Shown: piece by piece, positions 24,101-36,380 of the stretch
Layout: every line of letters begins with the position of its first letter
How positions within the stretch are numbered: position 1 is the first letter of the stretch
NCBI GenBank assembly: GCA_018902385.1
Contig: JABSSW010000042.1
Span: 124,001-188,000, forward strand
Reading direction: 5' to 3'
Length of the DNA stretch: 64,000 nt
DNA from: Physcia stellaris
Taxonomy: Eukaryota; Ascomycota; Lecanoromycetes; Caliciales; Physciaceae
Made by a program: the position numbers and the translations under genes
Notes under the pieces: model-generated
Seen by the model: only the letters and a program-made list of their open reading frames with translations
Told to the model about the DNA's origin: nothing
Databases searched by the model: none

Positions 24101-27100
24101 CTTTGGAGAATTGCCCAGCATTTGAGTCCCAAGCAGCCAAAATCCGAATGTTTTCAAGCGTTACTGCTCGCGCTGCAGATTCAAGCAAAATGGGCCCCTC
24201 TTATTGGACTAAAAATATGGAATCTACTGTCAGGTTCTCGGACGCTTTGACGGGGATCGTTCTAGACGACATGGACGGGCAGAACGTTGACATCCTGGTC
24301 GAGATTGGCCCCCATCCCGCTCTCAAAGGACCTGCTCGCCAAGTTCTCCAATCTCTCAAAGTCGATATTCCTTACCTAGCTTCGCTGACCCGGGCTGTAC
24401 CAGATCTAGAGGGATTACTCGCGTTAGCTGGACAGCTGTTTATGCATGGATATCCAGTCGACCTGGTTGCTGCTAATAGTCACCACTACATTGGCGACGA
24501 TGACCTCGTCTGTTCCTTGCAAACGGGTAAAAAACTGAAGAACCTCCCAAGCTACTCATGGGATCATCGAAGGTATTGGGCAGAGACGCGAATGATCAGA
24601 GATCATCGACTTCGTCCACAGCGTCATGCCCTCCTGGGAGCCCCTCTACCTGGCTCAATCGGATCACAGCCGGTGTGGCGCAACTACTTGCGACTGAACG
24701 AGCTACCATGGTTATCTGAACACGTAATTGAGGGCAAGACCATATTTCCGGCTGCTGGTTATATCAGCATGGCCATCGAAGCAGTTACCCGTCTGATAGG
24801 AAACATCGAGAACATCAAGAACTTTCATCTCCGGGATGTCGCCGTAAAAGCCGCCATGACACTGTCTGACAAGGACGCTGGTACCGAGGTACTGCTTCAG
24901 TTGCGTCCTTCGTCGTCGTCGACCAAAACTACCTCCGATACCTGGCATGAATTTACGATCTTTTCATTCGATGAGCACAGAGAAGTGGAACACTGCCGTG
25001 GACTGATAACAGCTGAACAAGGCTCGCCGGAGCCAATCGAGTGCATCAGGAAATACCTATCGTTCGCGGAGCTTGAAAAGAACAGCGATCGTCGAATTCT
25101 CCTGCACAAGTACTACCAAAGCCTTGAATCTCTTGGACTCCAGTACGGTGAGAGCTTCAAGCTTCTCTCAGGCGATATTGAAAGCGGACCTGGCTTCGCT
25201 ATGGCCCCTCTCTCATTTCACCAGTACCAAATTTCGGCGGAGCCAGCGGATATCTCCATTTTGCACCCAACAGTCCTGGATGCGTCAGTCCACGTAATTT
25301 TTGCAGCCATTGAATCACAACTCGGGCGGCCACTTGACGAGCCATTCATCCCGACCTTCCTCCGATCAATGAAGGTTTCGGGTGTTTTCACAAGCTCAGA
25401 AGCTGCCGCTGTAGAGCAGAAATTCAATGTGTGCGCTGACACGACGCTATCAAGCCCTCGTACGGCCATCAACGACGTGCGCATTCATTCCAAGGAGCGT
25501 GAAGAGCTCCTTGTCGATATCCAAGGCCTGCAGCTGACAGCTCTTGGCGGAGATTCCGCCGAAAACACGAATGGACGTAGTCTTTTCTTCCGTACAAGAT
25601 GGCAACCTGCATTCGACTTCCTAGGCTCCAGTAATTGTTTGTCGTCGATCGGTGGCATCTCAAAGGCCATGGATCTCTATGCGCATCAGCACCCCAATTC
25701 CCGAGTCCTGCATTTGACTCCCAATGTTGACTCTTCCAAGCAAGCATTACGTCTACTTGGCGGCTATGAAGGCCAACGCCGTCGTTTCCAGAGTTATACC
25801 CCTTACCCGGCTTCGACCGGTCAATACGAGCAGCTGCTCAACATTTGGGCACCGGGGCTGATAGCTCTAGAGGAGCCAAAGGAAAAGCAGTACGACGTTG
25901 TCATTGTCGAAGGAGATGTCGGAAAATTTGTCGAGCTTTATGTGAAGCCCGGTGGATACGTAATCAGCAGTGGTTCGGACCTTAGCACTAAGACTCTGGC
26001 TCCAATTTTCTCCACAGAGTCCTTGAACGCTGTGCAGAAGGTTCAAGAGAGCTCACACATCGCAAGTCCACTCACACTGGTAGTATCATCGGCCGCATCC
26101 CCACGCACACGGGCGATCGAATCACATATACGGGCAGTGTGTTCAAAAACTGTGAAAACGGTCACCGTCGCTCAATTAGCCCTTGAATCCAATATTACGG
26201 AGAATATCGTTATTCTCGCAAGTATCGATGAGGACCTATATTTCGAATGCTCGGACCATAACGCGGAACAGTACGATTCCGTTCAGAGGCTCCTTACCCG
26301 ACAAGGGCATAACGTCATCTGGCTCCTTGAAGGTGCTACAATGGAAGCCGAAAGACCGGAGCATGCTATTATCTCGGGTCTTGCGAGATCCGCCCGTAGC
26401 GAGAATGATCAGCTCAGGCTGTTAATCCTGGATGTCACGCAAGGCTGCGACGAGATCGTTGTCGCTCAGCGCCTTATGCAATTGCTTGATCGGGGAATCA
26501 ACGAGGACGAGGTGACAGAGCGGAATGGAACACTACTCATCCCAAGAATCGAAGCTGACGACATGTTGAATGCCAAAATTCCTAACGGCGTCAATGCTGA
26601 GCCCCGGCTTGAAAAGTTTGGCCAGAAGCGACCACTTGCTCTCAAGATCGGAAGAGTTGGCCTTCTTGAAACTTTGGTATTTGGTGACGATGAGAAAATA
26701 CTAGATACAGACCTTGGAGATGACGAAATCGAGATTGAGTAAGTACTTATCTGAACTCTCCCTTCCAATATGGTGGTAGAGTAGAACTGACACAAATTCT
26801 ATCTAGGGTTAAAGCTTCGGCGATCAATTTCAGAGACATTGCTGCAGCGATGGGTATCATTGAAGATTATCAGCTCGGAGACGAGTGCTCTGGTGTAGTT
26901 ATACGAACAGGAAACCAGGTCGACAAATCCGCTTTTCAAGCCGGAGACCGCGTTGTTGCTTGGAGGCCTGGACAGGGTGCTCATTGCACCATTGTACGCA
27001 ATCCCGCCTCGTTGTGCTTCAAGCTAGGAGAGATGGCTTTCGGAGTTGCCGCCGCCATGCCATTGATCCTGACCACAGCACACTATTCACTCATGGACGT

Positions 27101-30100
27101 GGCACGCCTGCAGCCAGGGGAGACTGTTCTGATTCATTCCGCCGCCGGAGGTGTTGGGCAAATGGCAGTCCAGATAGCCCATATGGTTGGTGCTAGGGTT
27201 CTAGCAACTGTGGGCTCCCAAGCAAAACGCGATCTTATGAAGTCTAAATTCTTCCTCACGGATGATCAGATGTTCTCTTCCCGAGACGACTCTTTCGTTG
27301 CTGGTGTAATGGCGGCAACCAACGGCAGAGGGGTTGACGTGGCTCTCAATAGCCTGGCAGGCAAGCTCCTACATGCGACCTGGGAGTGCATAGCTCCTTT
27401 TGGTCGTTTTGTCGAGATCGGGAAACGCGACATTCACGAGAATTCAAAAATCCAGATGGACCCGTTCAGAGTCAATGTTACTTTCGCCTCTGTGGACCTT
27501 ATTACCATGTTTGAGCGCAACAAAATCCTTGGTGCCCGTATCTTCCAGGAATGCTGTAGACTGGTACATGAAGGTGCCATCTCCCCTCCGGAGTCCATCA
27601 CAGAACTTTCTTATGCCGAAGCTCAGAAGGGCTTCAGACTTCTCCAAATGGGCAAGCATACTGGCAAGGTTGTTCTTGTCCCATCGAAGGAGGACGAGGT
27701 GCCCGTACTGCCTCCTGGCTTCCGGAATAGTCAGATCTTCGACTCATCCAAGACTTACTTGCTTGTAGGGGGCCTTGGTGGCCTCGGACGGACATTGGCC
27801 GAGTGGATGGTACGGAAGGGGGCAAGGAGTCTGGCCTTCCTTTCCAGATCTGGAGCGGAAACAGAGAATGCACGTGCCACAGTCTCATGGCTCAAGACAA
27901 GAAACGTACACGTGCAGGTATGTCGAGGGGATGTCGCCAAACTCGCAGACGTCGAAGCCTGTATTGAAGCTTGCGGTCGTGCATTGGGCGGCATCTTCCA
28001 AGCTGCTATGGCTCTCAAAGATGCCCCACTCGATCAGATGACCTACAAAGAGTGGAATACTTGCCTTCGTCCTAAAGTCCAAGGGACATACAATCTGCAC
28101 AAGGCAACTTTGCAGTCACCGCTCGACTTCTTTATCTGTTTCTCATCGGTCTCGGCTATACTAGGTTCCAAGGCCCAAGCCAATTACTCAGCCGCTAATG
28201 CGTATTGCGATGCACTCATGCGTCATCGGCGGGGAATGGGCCTCAGAGGTACAACTATGAATTGTGGTATGATTGTTGGGGTTGGTGCCGTCGCAGAAGA
28301 TGCTGCGCTTCAACGAGTCATGGAGAGAATCGGCTATGACGCTGTGAACGAGCAAGAGCTTCTCTTCCAGATTGAAGAGGCAGTCACGGCAGATCAATCG
28401 ATGATATCCTCAAGCCGTGGCCTGGAGGAACATCAGACTATCACAGGCGTCAATCTTCAGCGACGAGAACTATTCTGGGCCGAAAAGCCGTTATTCCGAA
28501 ATCTATATCTTAACCACGACTTCGATGGAAAAATCTCCCCACAAAATACCACCAAGAATATCGGAGCATTACTTCGCACGGTTACTGAGCCGGCAGAATG
28601 TATCCAGCTTCTCACAGCAGCCTTCATCGAGAAGGTAGCGGCCGTATTAGGTGTTGCAGCTGATCTTATCCAGCCTCGAAACCCACTATCGGCATATGGC
28701 CTGGACTCAATTGTACGTAGTCTTCAGGGTTTCTTTCTTCTTTACTACACGTCCCTCCTTCTCCTAAATCGTGTTGCCTTAGCACAGGCGCTTTTCCGCT
28801 CCTAGTACTTGAGTCTCGAATTCATAGACACTCTCGGTGGAATAATGCTGACTATTGTATGTCTATAGGTTGCAGTCGAGTTTCGAAAATGGTTCTCTAA
28901 GGCCGTAGGAGTCGACCTCGCTTTATTTGATGTACTTGGATCGAAGTCTATCAATGCCCTTATCACTAAAGCAGCAAGCTTGATAAAAACGAATCAGTCA
29001 AGGCCAGAAACCGAAGGCGGTAAGCCCATTGAGTCAGCGGTTCAGACTAGTGACGACGGGCAAGATCAAGGACCGAAGGGCGGCTCCCGTTCAGCGATTG
29101 CCAGAGTCGAGAGGCCCGAGGAAATTCCAATGTCAACTTTCCAACGCCGACTTTGGTTCTTACATAACCTAAACGAGGACAAGACAGCTCTGAATTTCCC
29201 GGTCATCTTCCATCTGAAAGGTCAGCCTAACACTACTATCCTTCATCGAGCCCTAATCGAATTGACCATACGGAATGAGTCCTTGAGAACGGCCTATTAC
29301 GAGGGTATCAATTTCGCGCAACAAGAAATTGTCGATCGGCTTGATCTGGAGCTTAGCTATGACGACTTTTCATCAGAAAGAGAGCCGCAGGCCTCTCTGG
29401 ATGAACACGTATCAATACTCCAGAATGAAGAACTTGATATCGAAGAGGGAGAAGTTTTCAGAGCCTCCTTGGTTAAGCTGAACGATACCGAATACGCCCT
29501 TGTTTTGATCTTTCATCACATTGCGATAGATCGGGGGAGCTCCAAGTCCTTCCTTAGTCAATTGTCGTCTCTATACGATGGCATCCGGAATGATAGAGAC
29601 ATTGCCGCTATCCCGGCTCCAGAGATTCAGTATCCCGATTTTAGCGTCTGGCATAATGCTCAACTACAATCTCTGGATGTTGAGATTGAAACTAAATACT
29701 GGAAGGAAAAGTTCACTGGCGCCCCAGGTGCGAGCAAGCTTCTGCCATTCGCAAAATCCGAGCGACCACCACAAAATGACAACGAGAGAGCCGCCCATGA
29801 AACCACACTTGGTCTAAGCACCCTCAACCGTCTCAAAAGGGTGTGTTCTCGTATGAACGTGACACCATTCCAGTTCTTATTGACGGCATTCCGCTGCTTT
29901 CTATATCGTTACACCGAGGAGAAAGACCTGACAATTCTTATGATTGATGGCAATAGACCACATCCGGACCTGGAAGAGGTCCTTGGTTTCTTTGTCAACA
30001 TGATTCCTCTTCGATGTGTCAACAATTGTGAGGCTGGATTTGACGATGTTCTCGAGGAGCTGAAGAATGTAACGCTCGAAGCGATGGCACACAGCAAGGT

Positions 30101-33100
30101 GCCGTTTGATATTATCGCCGATGCCGTTGAGGTGGAGAAAAGTGCCAGTCACTTCCCGTTGGGACAAATTGTGCTCAACTATCAGATGCATGGAAAGATG
30201 CCTAATTACCCTACCCAGGATTTCGACATCGACGATGTAAGATCGAACGATATTCCCACAGCTTGCGAGCTGAATCTGGAACTATTGGAAGACCCAAGCA
30301 AAGGATTAGATATCCGTCTGGAATACTCAACAACATTGTATGACAGCCAGCAGATGGATCGTTTTCTGGACAACTTCCTGTCTTTTCTTACGAGCGCTGT
30401 CAAGGATCATCGCCAACCAATCCCTGAGATAGCAATGTGTGGCCAGAAAGAAATCAAGCACCTAGAGGATAATATCTGGGCCACAGAGTTCACTCAAAAT
30501 AGCTGGGATGGTGTTTCCGTTCTTGGAAAGATCGTTGAGAATGCAAAGATCAATCCACACGCCGTTGCTCTTCACACCTCGGACGAGGAGAACATCACTT
30601 ACGATAACCTTCTTCATCAGGCACGGAAGGTAGCATTCACTCTACGCAGAATGGGAGCTACACCGGGTCAATACATAGGTCTTTTTTCTCTCGGCCTGGT
30701 ATCGAGGCTGTCGTTGGTATGATAGGCATCCTACTTACCCGCTGCGGGTTTGTGGGCATGGATCCAGACTTTGCAATCGACAGACTTGCGTTCATGGTGT
30801 CTGATTCGAAGGCTCATATCGTACTATTTGGTCAATGCCTGCAAGAGGCTGCAACGGACGTGGCTATCAAGAGTGCCCTGTCACCTCAAACTATAGAGAT
30901 TACTGAGGCTGCTACAAACGACAATATGCTAGGACCTCTCAAGTCCGCGTCTCCAGAAGACCCCTTCTATGTAATCTACACATCGGTAAGTCGACTACCA
31001 CATCTATGATGAATTTCTCACAAGAAACAACTTTAGGGAAGTACTGGGAAGCCGAAAGGTGTGGTTGTGACTCAGTCTAACACCCAGCAAATGCTCAGTA
31101 CGCTACATCACGATTACGGTTTCAATGCGCAAGACAGGTTCCTCCATCAATCATCAATATGCTTCGACCTTTCCATAGTGCAGATATTCTCAGCATTGAC
31201 TGCTGGTGCTAGAGTCTGTATTGCCTCTGTCGGAGTGAGAAAAGACCCTGTGCTCCTTGCTCGCTATATGCAAATGTCGTCGGTCACGTTCACCTACTTT
31301 ACTCCATCGCAATTCGCACTGCTCCTTGAATTCGCTCTCCAGGCTCTGCAGAAGTGCGTAAATTATCGTGTCGCCTTTTTCGCAGGAGAGCGTCTACCTG
31401 TCCGAGTAGCGAAAGCCTTTTACGACTTGGGAACACCAGCGGCGCTTTACAATACCTGGAGTCCCAGCGAGCTTGTTGTACAAACGACGATTCATCAGAC
31501 TGCATATCCTGAAGCAGACTGTTGTAGTATTCCGATCGGGTATCCTCTCGCCAACTGTCGTCATTATATTGTGGACTCCTGCCTCAACCCTCTGCCGGCT
31601 GGGATCGTGGGAGAAATATGCGTTGCTGGACCGCAGGTTGGCGCCGGATACCTCAATAATCCAAAGGCCAACGCAAAATCGTTTCTTCAAAATCCGTTCT
31701 GCAGTACCGAGGATCGTGATCGAGGCTGGACAAGAATTTTCCGGACCGGAGACCAAGGTCGCTTCCGTCCTGATGGACAACTGGAGTTCCACGGACGAAT
31801 CGCTGGCGATAAGCAAATCAAACTTCGCGGTTATCGTATCGATTTAGGCGAAGTTGAGCAAAGGGCTTACCTTGAGGCTTCTTCCCAAGAGGGTAACGGG
31901 ATTGTCGATATATCCGTGGTCGCTAGAGCCTTGAACGCCGATGAAACACAAACTGCCAAAGAGCTGCCTGGAGATAAATCTACTTTCGTCGACGAGCGTC
32001 AACTTATTGCTTTTATCGTCCCTCGCCATGCGCTTGATGCTCAGCAAGCACAGAAATTTGCCACAACACTACATGAGAAGATGGGGAAACATCTGAATGA
32101 TTACATGCTACCCAACGGCTACCAATTCTTGGACAATCTACCCGTCACGATTGGGGGCAAAGTGGATCGACAGAATCTCTTAGGACGCGACCTAGACCTT
32201 ATTCTGCCAACGTCGGTTCCCTCATTGCAGGCGTCTATTGACCCTGTTGCTCAGGCATTGGCAGATACAAAAATACTCCAATCGATTACCGATCTTTTTC
32301 GGGAGGTATTGAAGCTTCGATCAGACCATCAGATTGCGCCAAGTGACAGCTTCTTTTCACTGGGTGGTCAAAGTATCCTACTTTTAAGGCTTCAGGCAAA
32401 GATCAAACGGTCTTTCAAGGTCACCTTAACATTAGCCGATCTCTTCAAGGCTCCTACGCCTGCTGGAGTGTACGATGCCATTGCCGGCAAGGTACAAGCA
32501 AAGAAAAAGGGCAGTAAACTACCGAAGGTGACAGAAAAGAGGATCAATTGGTCCGAAGAGACAAGTCTACCGAAAGATATCCGTTTCAGAGCGCCAAACA
32601 GTAGCAGCACCTTGAAAAAGGCGGACGTCTCGAACATTCTCCTGACAGGGGTCGACTCCTTTATTGGCGTTCACATGCTAGAGCACTTGCTCTCAACTCA
32701 GACATCCACGACGATTCACCTTGTTGGCACTCAATCAAAGCTTGAGCACGGGATGCTGGTCGACTACATGATGAAGTATCATCTGTTGAGCAATGTTCTG
32801 ACCAAGGAGGTGTTGCACTCCCGAGTGCGTTACATTCCTGGAGTCCTGTCCAGACCGCATTTTGGTCTAAATGACAGCACGTTCAACCGCCTGGGACAGA
32901 AAATCCAAGCTATCTATCATTTCGGTGGTCAGATGTCGCTGCTCAAGACATACTCGGATCTCAAGCCGCTGAACGTATCTGCAGCTCTCGACGTTATTGA
33001 ACTGGCAGCGTGTGGCGAGTATTCCACAGAAATCAACCACCTTTCTACCTGGAGCGTACCACATCTTCAAACGTGGAAAACAACCAGACGATCAAGTACT

Positions 33101-33784
33101 TCAATATTGACGAAAGAATCCAGCCCAGCCCATTTCTCACCGCCTGCGACCAATGACTTTGGTTACTTCAAATCACGCTGGGTGTCGGAGATGCTGATGA
33201 CGGAAGCCTCGAAGCGTGGTTTCCGAGTATCAATCTATCGCGCGCCAGCGGTGACGGCAAGTACAGCCACAGGAGTCTCCGAACCCACCGACGACTTCAT
33301 CCGGCGCATGTTCCTCGGGATGGTCGAGTCGGGATGCGCACCCGACATCGGCCGCTCGGATCCCCAGTTCGCCGTCGACTTCGTCCCTGTCGACTATCTC
33401 GTCGCTACAATATCCACCCTGGCAACCAGCGACCATCCCGCCCTCCGCAACAAAGCTCTCTCCATCTACCACCTCTCGAACCCGGAGCCTCTCCCCCTCA
33501 GCGAGCTCCCGCGCCTGATGGGCGACATCCGTGGCGATGACCTCGTCGGCCGACGCGTGGGTCTCGAGGCCTGGTTCCATCTCGTGTCCGAGTCTGCGAC
33601 GGAGGACGACCGGCTGAGGTGGACTGTGCTGGAAGATTACTTGAAGATGGGACATGTTATGTTTGCGCTTGATCGTACGGAGACGGACGAGAGTATTCGG
33701 CTGGCGGGAGGCACGCTGGGTTGTCCTCCTGTCGATGCTGGCTATTTGAAAGGGATGTTGGGGAACGGTGGGAATGTGGCTTGA
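21127..33784 (+). CDS. Hybrid polyketide synthase - nonribosomal peptide synthetase (KS-AT-DH-psiMT-ER-KR-ACP-C-A-T-R)
   Basis: Seven exons (21127-21405, 21607-21751, 21805-22404, 22766-26738, 26807-28712, 28869-30985, 31037-33784) total about 3,920 codons. KS (about residues 35-460) has DTACSSSL and EAHGTGT. AT has GHSSGE (about 663). DH has [10 protein letters not shown] (about 993) and DASVH (about 1179). The methyltransferase region (about 1285-1415) has lost the SAM glycine motif and looks inactive. ER has HSAAGGVGQ (about 1776) and looks functional. KR has GGLGGLG and SSVSAILG with YSAANAY; ACP has GLDSI. C has HHIAIDR, with Arg where Gly is usual. A has GSTGKPKG after an intron and a tentative ten-residue pocket code DLVYFATVQK. 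The T domain has GGQS. R has TGVDSFIG and GYFKSRW. It should make a reduced polyketide joined to one amino acid, released as a tetramate or aldehyde. The frame changes once near 30,690 beside a T run. Confidence 0.93.
22405..22765 (+). other. Unusually long intron inside the KS-coding region
   Basis: 361 bp with a GTATGT donor and a TATAG acceptor. Joining the flanks gives the expected DTQY-FEAHGTGT reading, so the intron is well supported. The other introns in this gene are 51-201 bp. It shows no domain of its own. Confidence 0.75.
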
Positions 33785-34426
33785 ACTGGTCGTTTTCAGG
33801 TTAGGTTGCAGGGAAGTGTGCTCTGAGTACTCGATGGGTTGGTGTGCAAGCCGCTTTAGATAGGTAGTTGATTCCAGAAAAGGTATCTAGGGAGTTGTTG
33901 GTATGCAATTGTCGGATCCGCCATGTGTTGGGAACCGCAATCTAGGACTTGTATAAGTAGGCTAGACTTCCTTTTCAAATAAACAGACTCTTTGATACAA
34001 GCTCAAATTCATCATCACCTTTCCTTGTTACCAACATACGACACACATCTCGTACTATTCGGAAAGGCTCGTATCTCGATTCTGGCCATGTAAAAAAGTG
34101 CAGGCGGTGCAGTATCCTCATGCTAAGGACCGTCGCACCGAGAACAAAACCAGGTTCATTGATCGGTGAGTTACTTATTCATCGCTCGCGAGCCCCGTGA
34201 TTCCTGGAGACAAGGACTTGAATCCGAAAAGACACCAATTATACCCGGAAAAGGAGCTACAGTCACTCATACTCAGCTCGCAATTGTACACTACATTTCG
34301 GAATGGAATGGAAGTAGACGGAGGCGTTTATGATTGTTCAAGTAAAGGTATCAGTGCAGAATAGATACACGTAAAGTCCGCCCAAAAATTCACCAAAAAA
34401 TTATCAGATTACAGAACAAGGCAAAC
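33785..34426. other. Synthase 3' flank, edge of the repeat island
   Basis: Normal GC content with no gene recognised. AT-rich repeat sequence begins gradually after about 34,400. Confidence 0.5.
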
Positions 34427-34971
34427 GCCTGCAAATTGCAACAGCGCTTTATTTTAGGGTTGGGGTTACCAAATATCGTGGCTTTCGCCACCTAGCATTA
34501 TCGCTCTGTCACCATCATCATCACCGCTCTGTTGTACGAAACATCACATTATTGACAGTTCACGATTATACGTTGAAACGTTAATAATTTTGCGTTCGAA
34601 TATACACATGATTACGTTCAAATCGCAAAAATCGAACATTTATTCAAGCAGTTGACAGTTGATTTTTGATTGAATTTTTCTATTGCAATTGCAATTGCAA
34701 CATTGTTGCAATTTTTATTGCAATTTCTTTTGCAATTGTAATTGCAATATATATACAAAAACTTTTTTAGCGTGCATTTCACATTAACGTTGTTGAGCAC
34801 GTTAACGTTGTTGAGCACGTTAACGTTGTTGAACACGATTATCGCATATCGTTAATATATCAATGCGTCAAAAATTTCATGATTTCGAATCGTTGTTTTC
34901 GTTTTTAACAAGTTTTCATGTCATTTTTCATATTAATTTGTATTGCAAAATATTTTCACAATTGTTCAACA
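34427..34971 (+). repeat. Left arm (first part) of a large inverted repeat
   Basis: This stretch, continued at 41140-41450 after the LTR element, is the inverted counterpart of about 42530-43350. The outer 130 bases (34427-34560) still have normal GC and differ from the other arm almost only by transitions. A further, direct relative begins near 41460. It has no coding potential. Confidence 0.85.
34783..34836. repeat. 18-bp tandem repeat, three copies
   Basis: Three units of gttaacgttgttgagcac (the first starts with a, the third has gaacac). The opposite arm near 42968-43003 has two units in inverted orientation. Confidence 0.8.
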
Positions 34972-35166
34972 TGTGAGGTGCCATGCATTGGTAAGGTACT
35001 AATACATAACTACACGAGGATATCGAAGTGGGGAGCAAATACATGGGGGCCTGCAGAGGCATATGTAGGAGGTTTGGTCATAGGCGGGCCCCGGCCCTGC
35101 CACCCGGTGTGATAAGATAAGGGTGTTAGCCCTGCCAGGTGTTGGATCCGGTGCACGCTCGTCACA
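34972..35166 (-). repeat. LTR (3' LTR in element orientation)
   Basis: 195 bp, TG...CA ends, matching 40945-41139 at 194 of 195 positions. Confidence 0.95.
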
Positions 35167-35186
35167 TTACCCCCCGTTCCCTCTCA
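35167..35186 (-). other. Polypurine tract of the LTR element
   Basis: On the minus strand this reads as a purine-rich run containing GAGAGGGAACGGGGGG directly before the LTR, the expected site for plus-strand priming. It fixes the element's orientation. Confidence 0.65.
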
Positions 35187-35455
35187 GCTTCGCCCCGAAG
35201 CGATCAACCCATTGCTCCTCCTCCTCCCATCGGTCGGCAGTGTACGTGGCCTCGGTGGCTTGTTTGTAGGTGCGTTGAGTCCATAGCGGACGCGACAGCC
35301 ATGGGGATGTACAGGGGTCTGAACTGGAGACGGCGGAGACGGCGGAGACGGCTTCTGCAGTCCGATGCGGCTTTGACATTTGCGGAGGCCTTTGGATGTC
35401 GGAGATACCTGACATTTAGTATGGTGAAACGGCCGTTTTCTCGGAGCATGTAGGT
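35182..35455. repeat. Diverged duplication of 36167-36430 inside the LTR element
   Basis: Both segments begin with ctctcagcttcg-cccgaagcga, share ggcttctgcag in the middle and end with a related tail about 260 bp on. The second copy covers the 3' end of the gag-like frame, so the 35.2-35.5 kb copy looks like an old duplication of the frame's tail and downstream UTR. Confidence 0.7.
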
Positions 35456-36380
35456 CCATCAGATAGCTTGCGCCTGAATCGAGATGTGAAAGGATTATTA
35501 AGGCAGTTGGAATATGCAGGGATATCGCGTTTTTTTTGTATGGCAGAAGCGCGCTCTCTCCTGTAGATCCCAGAGCATGCATGCGATGTTCATTAGTGGT
35601 TAGTACAAATACACAGTAGGAAAGGTGGAAACGTTCTCGGATTTCAATCCGAAATCTGACTGCGAGGCATGGGCCATGGTACTTGCGAGTAAGTGGTATG
35701 ATAGGCCATTTGGAAGTACCTGAAATCCAAAAACCTTAAAGCAGACTGACTGGTCGAGGCGAGGAGATTCTTCAACGCTTTGAGCCTCTGATCAATGTAG
35801 CGAGTCGCTTCTATCAGGCTTTCGATGTAAGTAGAGGTATTTGTATTTGGTGTCGGATGCAGGCCTATGCGAGGTATCTGAGGCCGAGGTCATTGCAGCT
35901 GATAAAAGGACTGGTCTGCAGTCAACTCGCTGAGGATGCAGGCGGTGACGTAGGTGATGAAGTAAGCAGTTGCAACACCAGGCCGATTATACGATGAGAC
36001 GAGCGGTTTCGTCATGTTAATAGAATCAGCGCAACAGCGGTTAACGCATCGATACTTACGCACATGCGATAGTTGATGTGTACATTGCATTCAGCAGAGC
36101 GTGTATGCAATAGGCCTTTTTGAAGGTGTTTCGTGACTGGATATTCGAGCAGTTTATTTCTCGTCTCTTCTCAGCTTCGTCCCGAAGCGACAAACCCATT
36201 ACTCTTATTGATTGGCACGGCCAATGGCCGAAATGGCTTGTTGATAGGCGCTAATACAGCCCATTTTTACAGCGGAAATGGCCGAAACGAATGCGAGAGC
36301 AAGGAGGAAAGCCGGAAGAAGGCGGAGAAGTATGGAAATGAAGGAAACGGCTTCTGCAGCCTTATTCGGATTCGAAGGCT

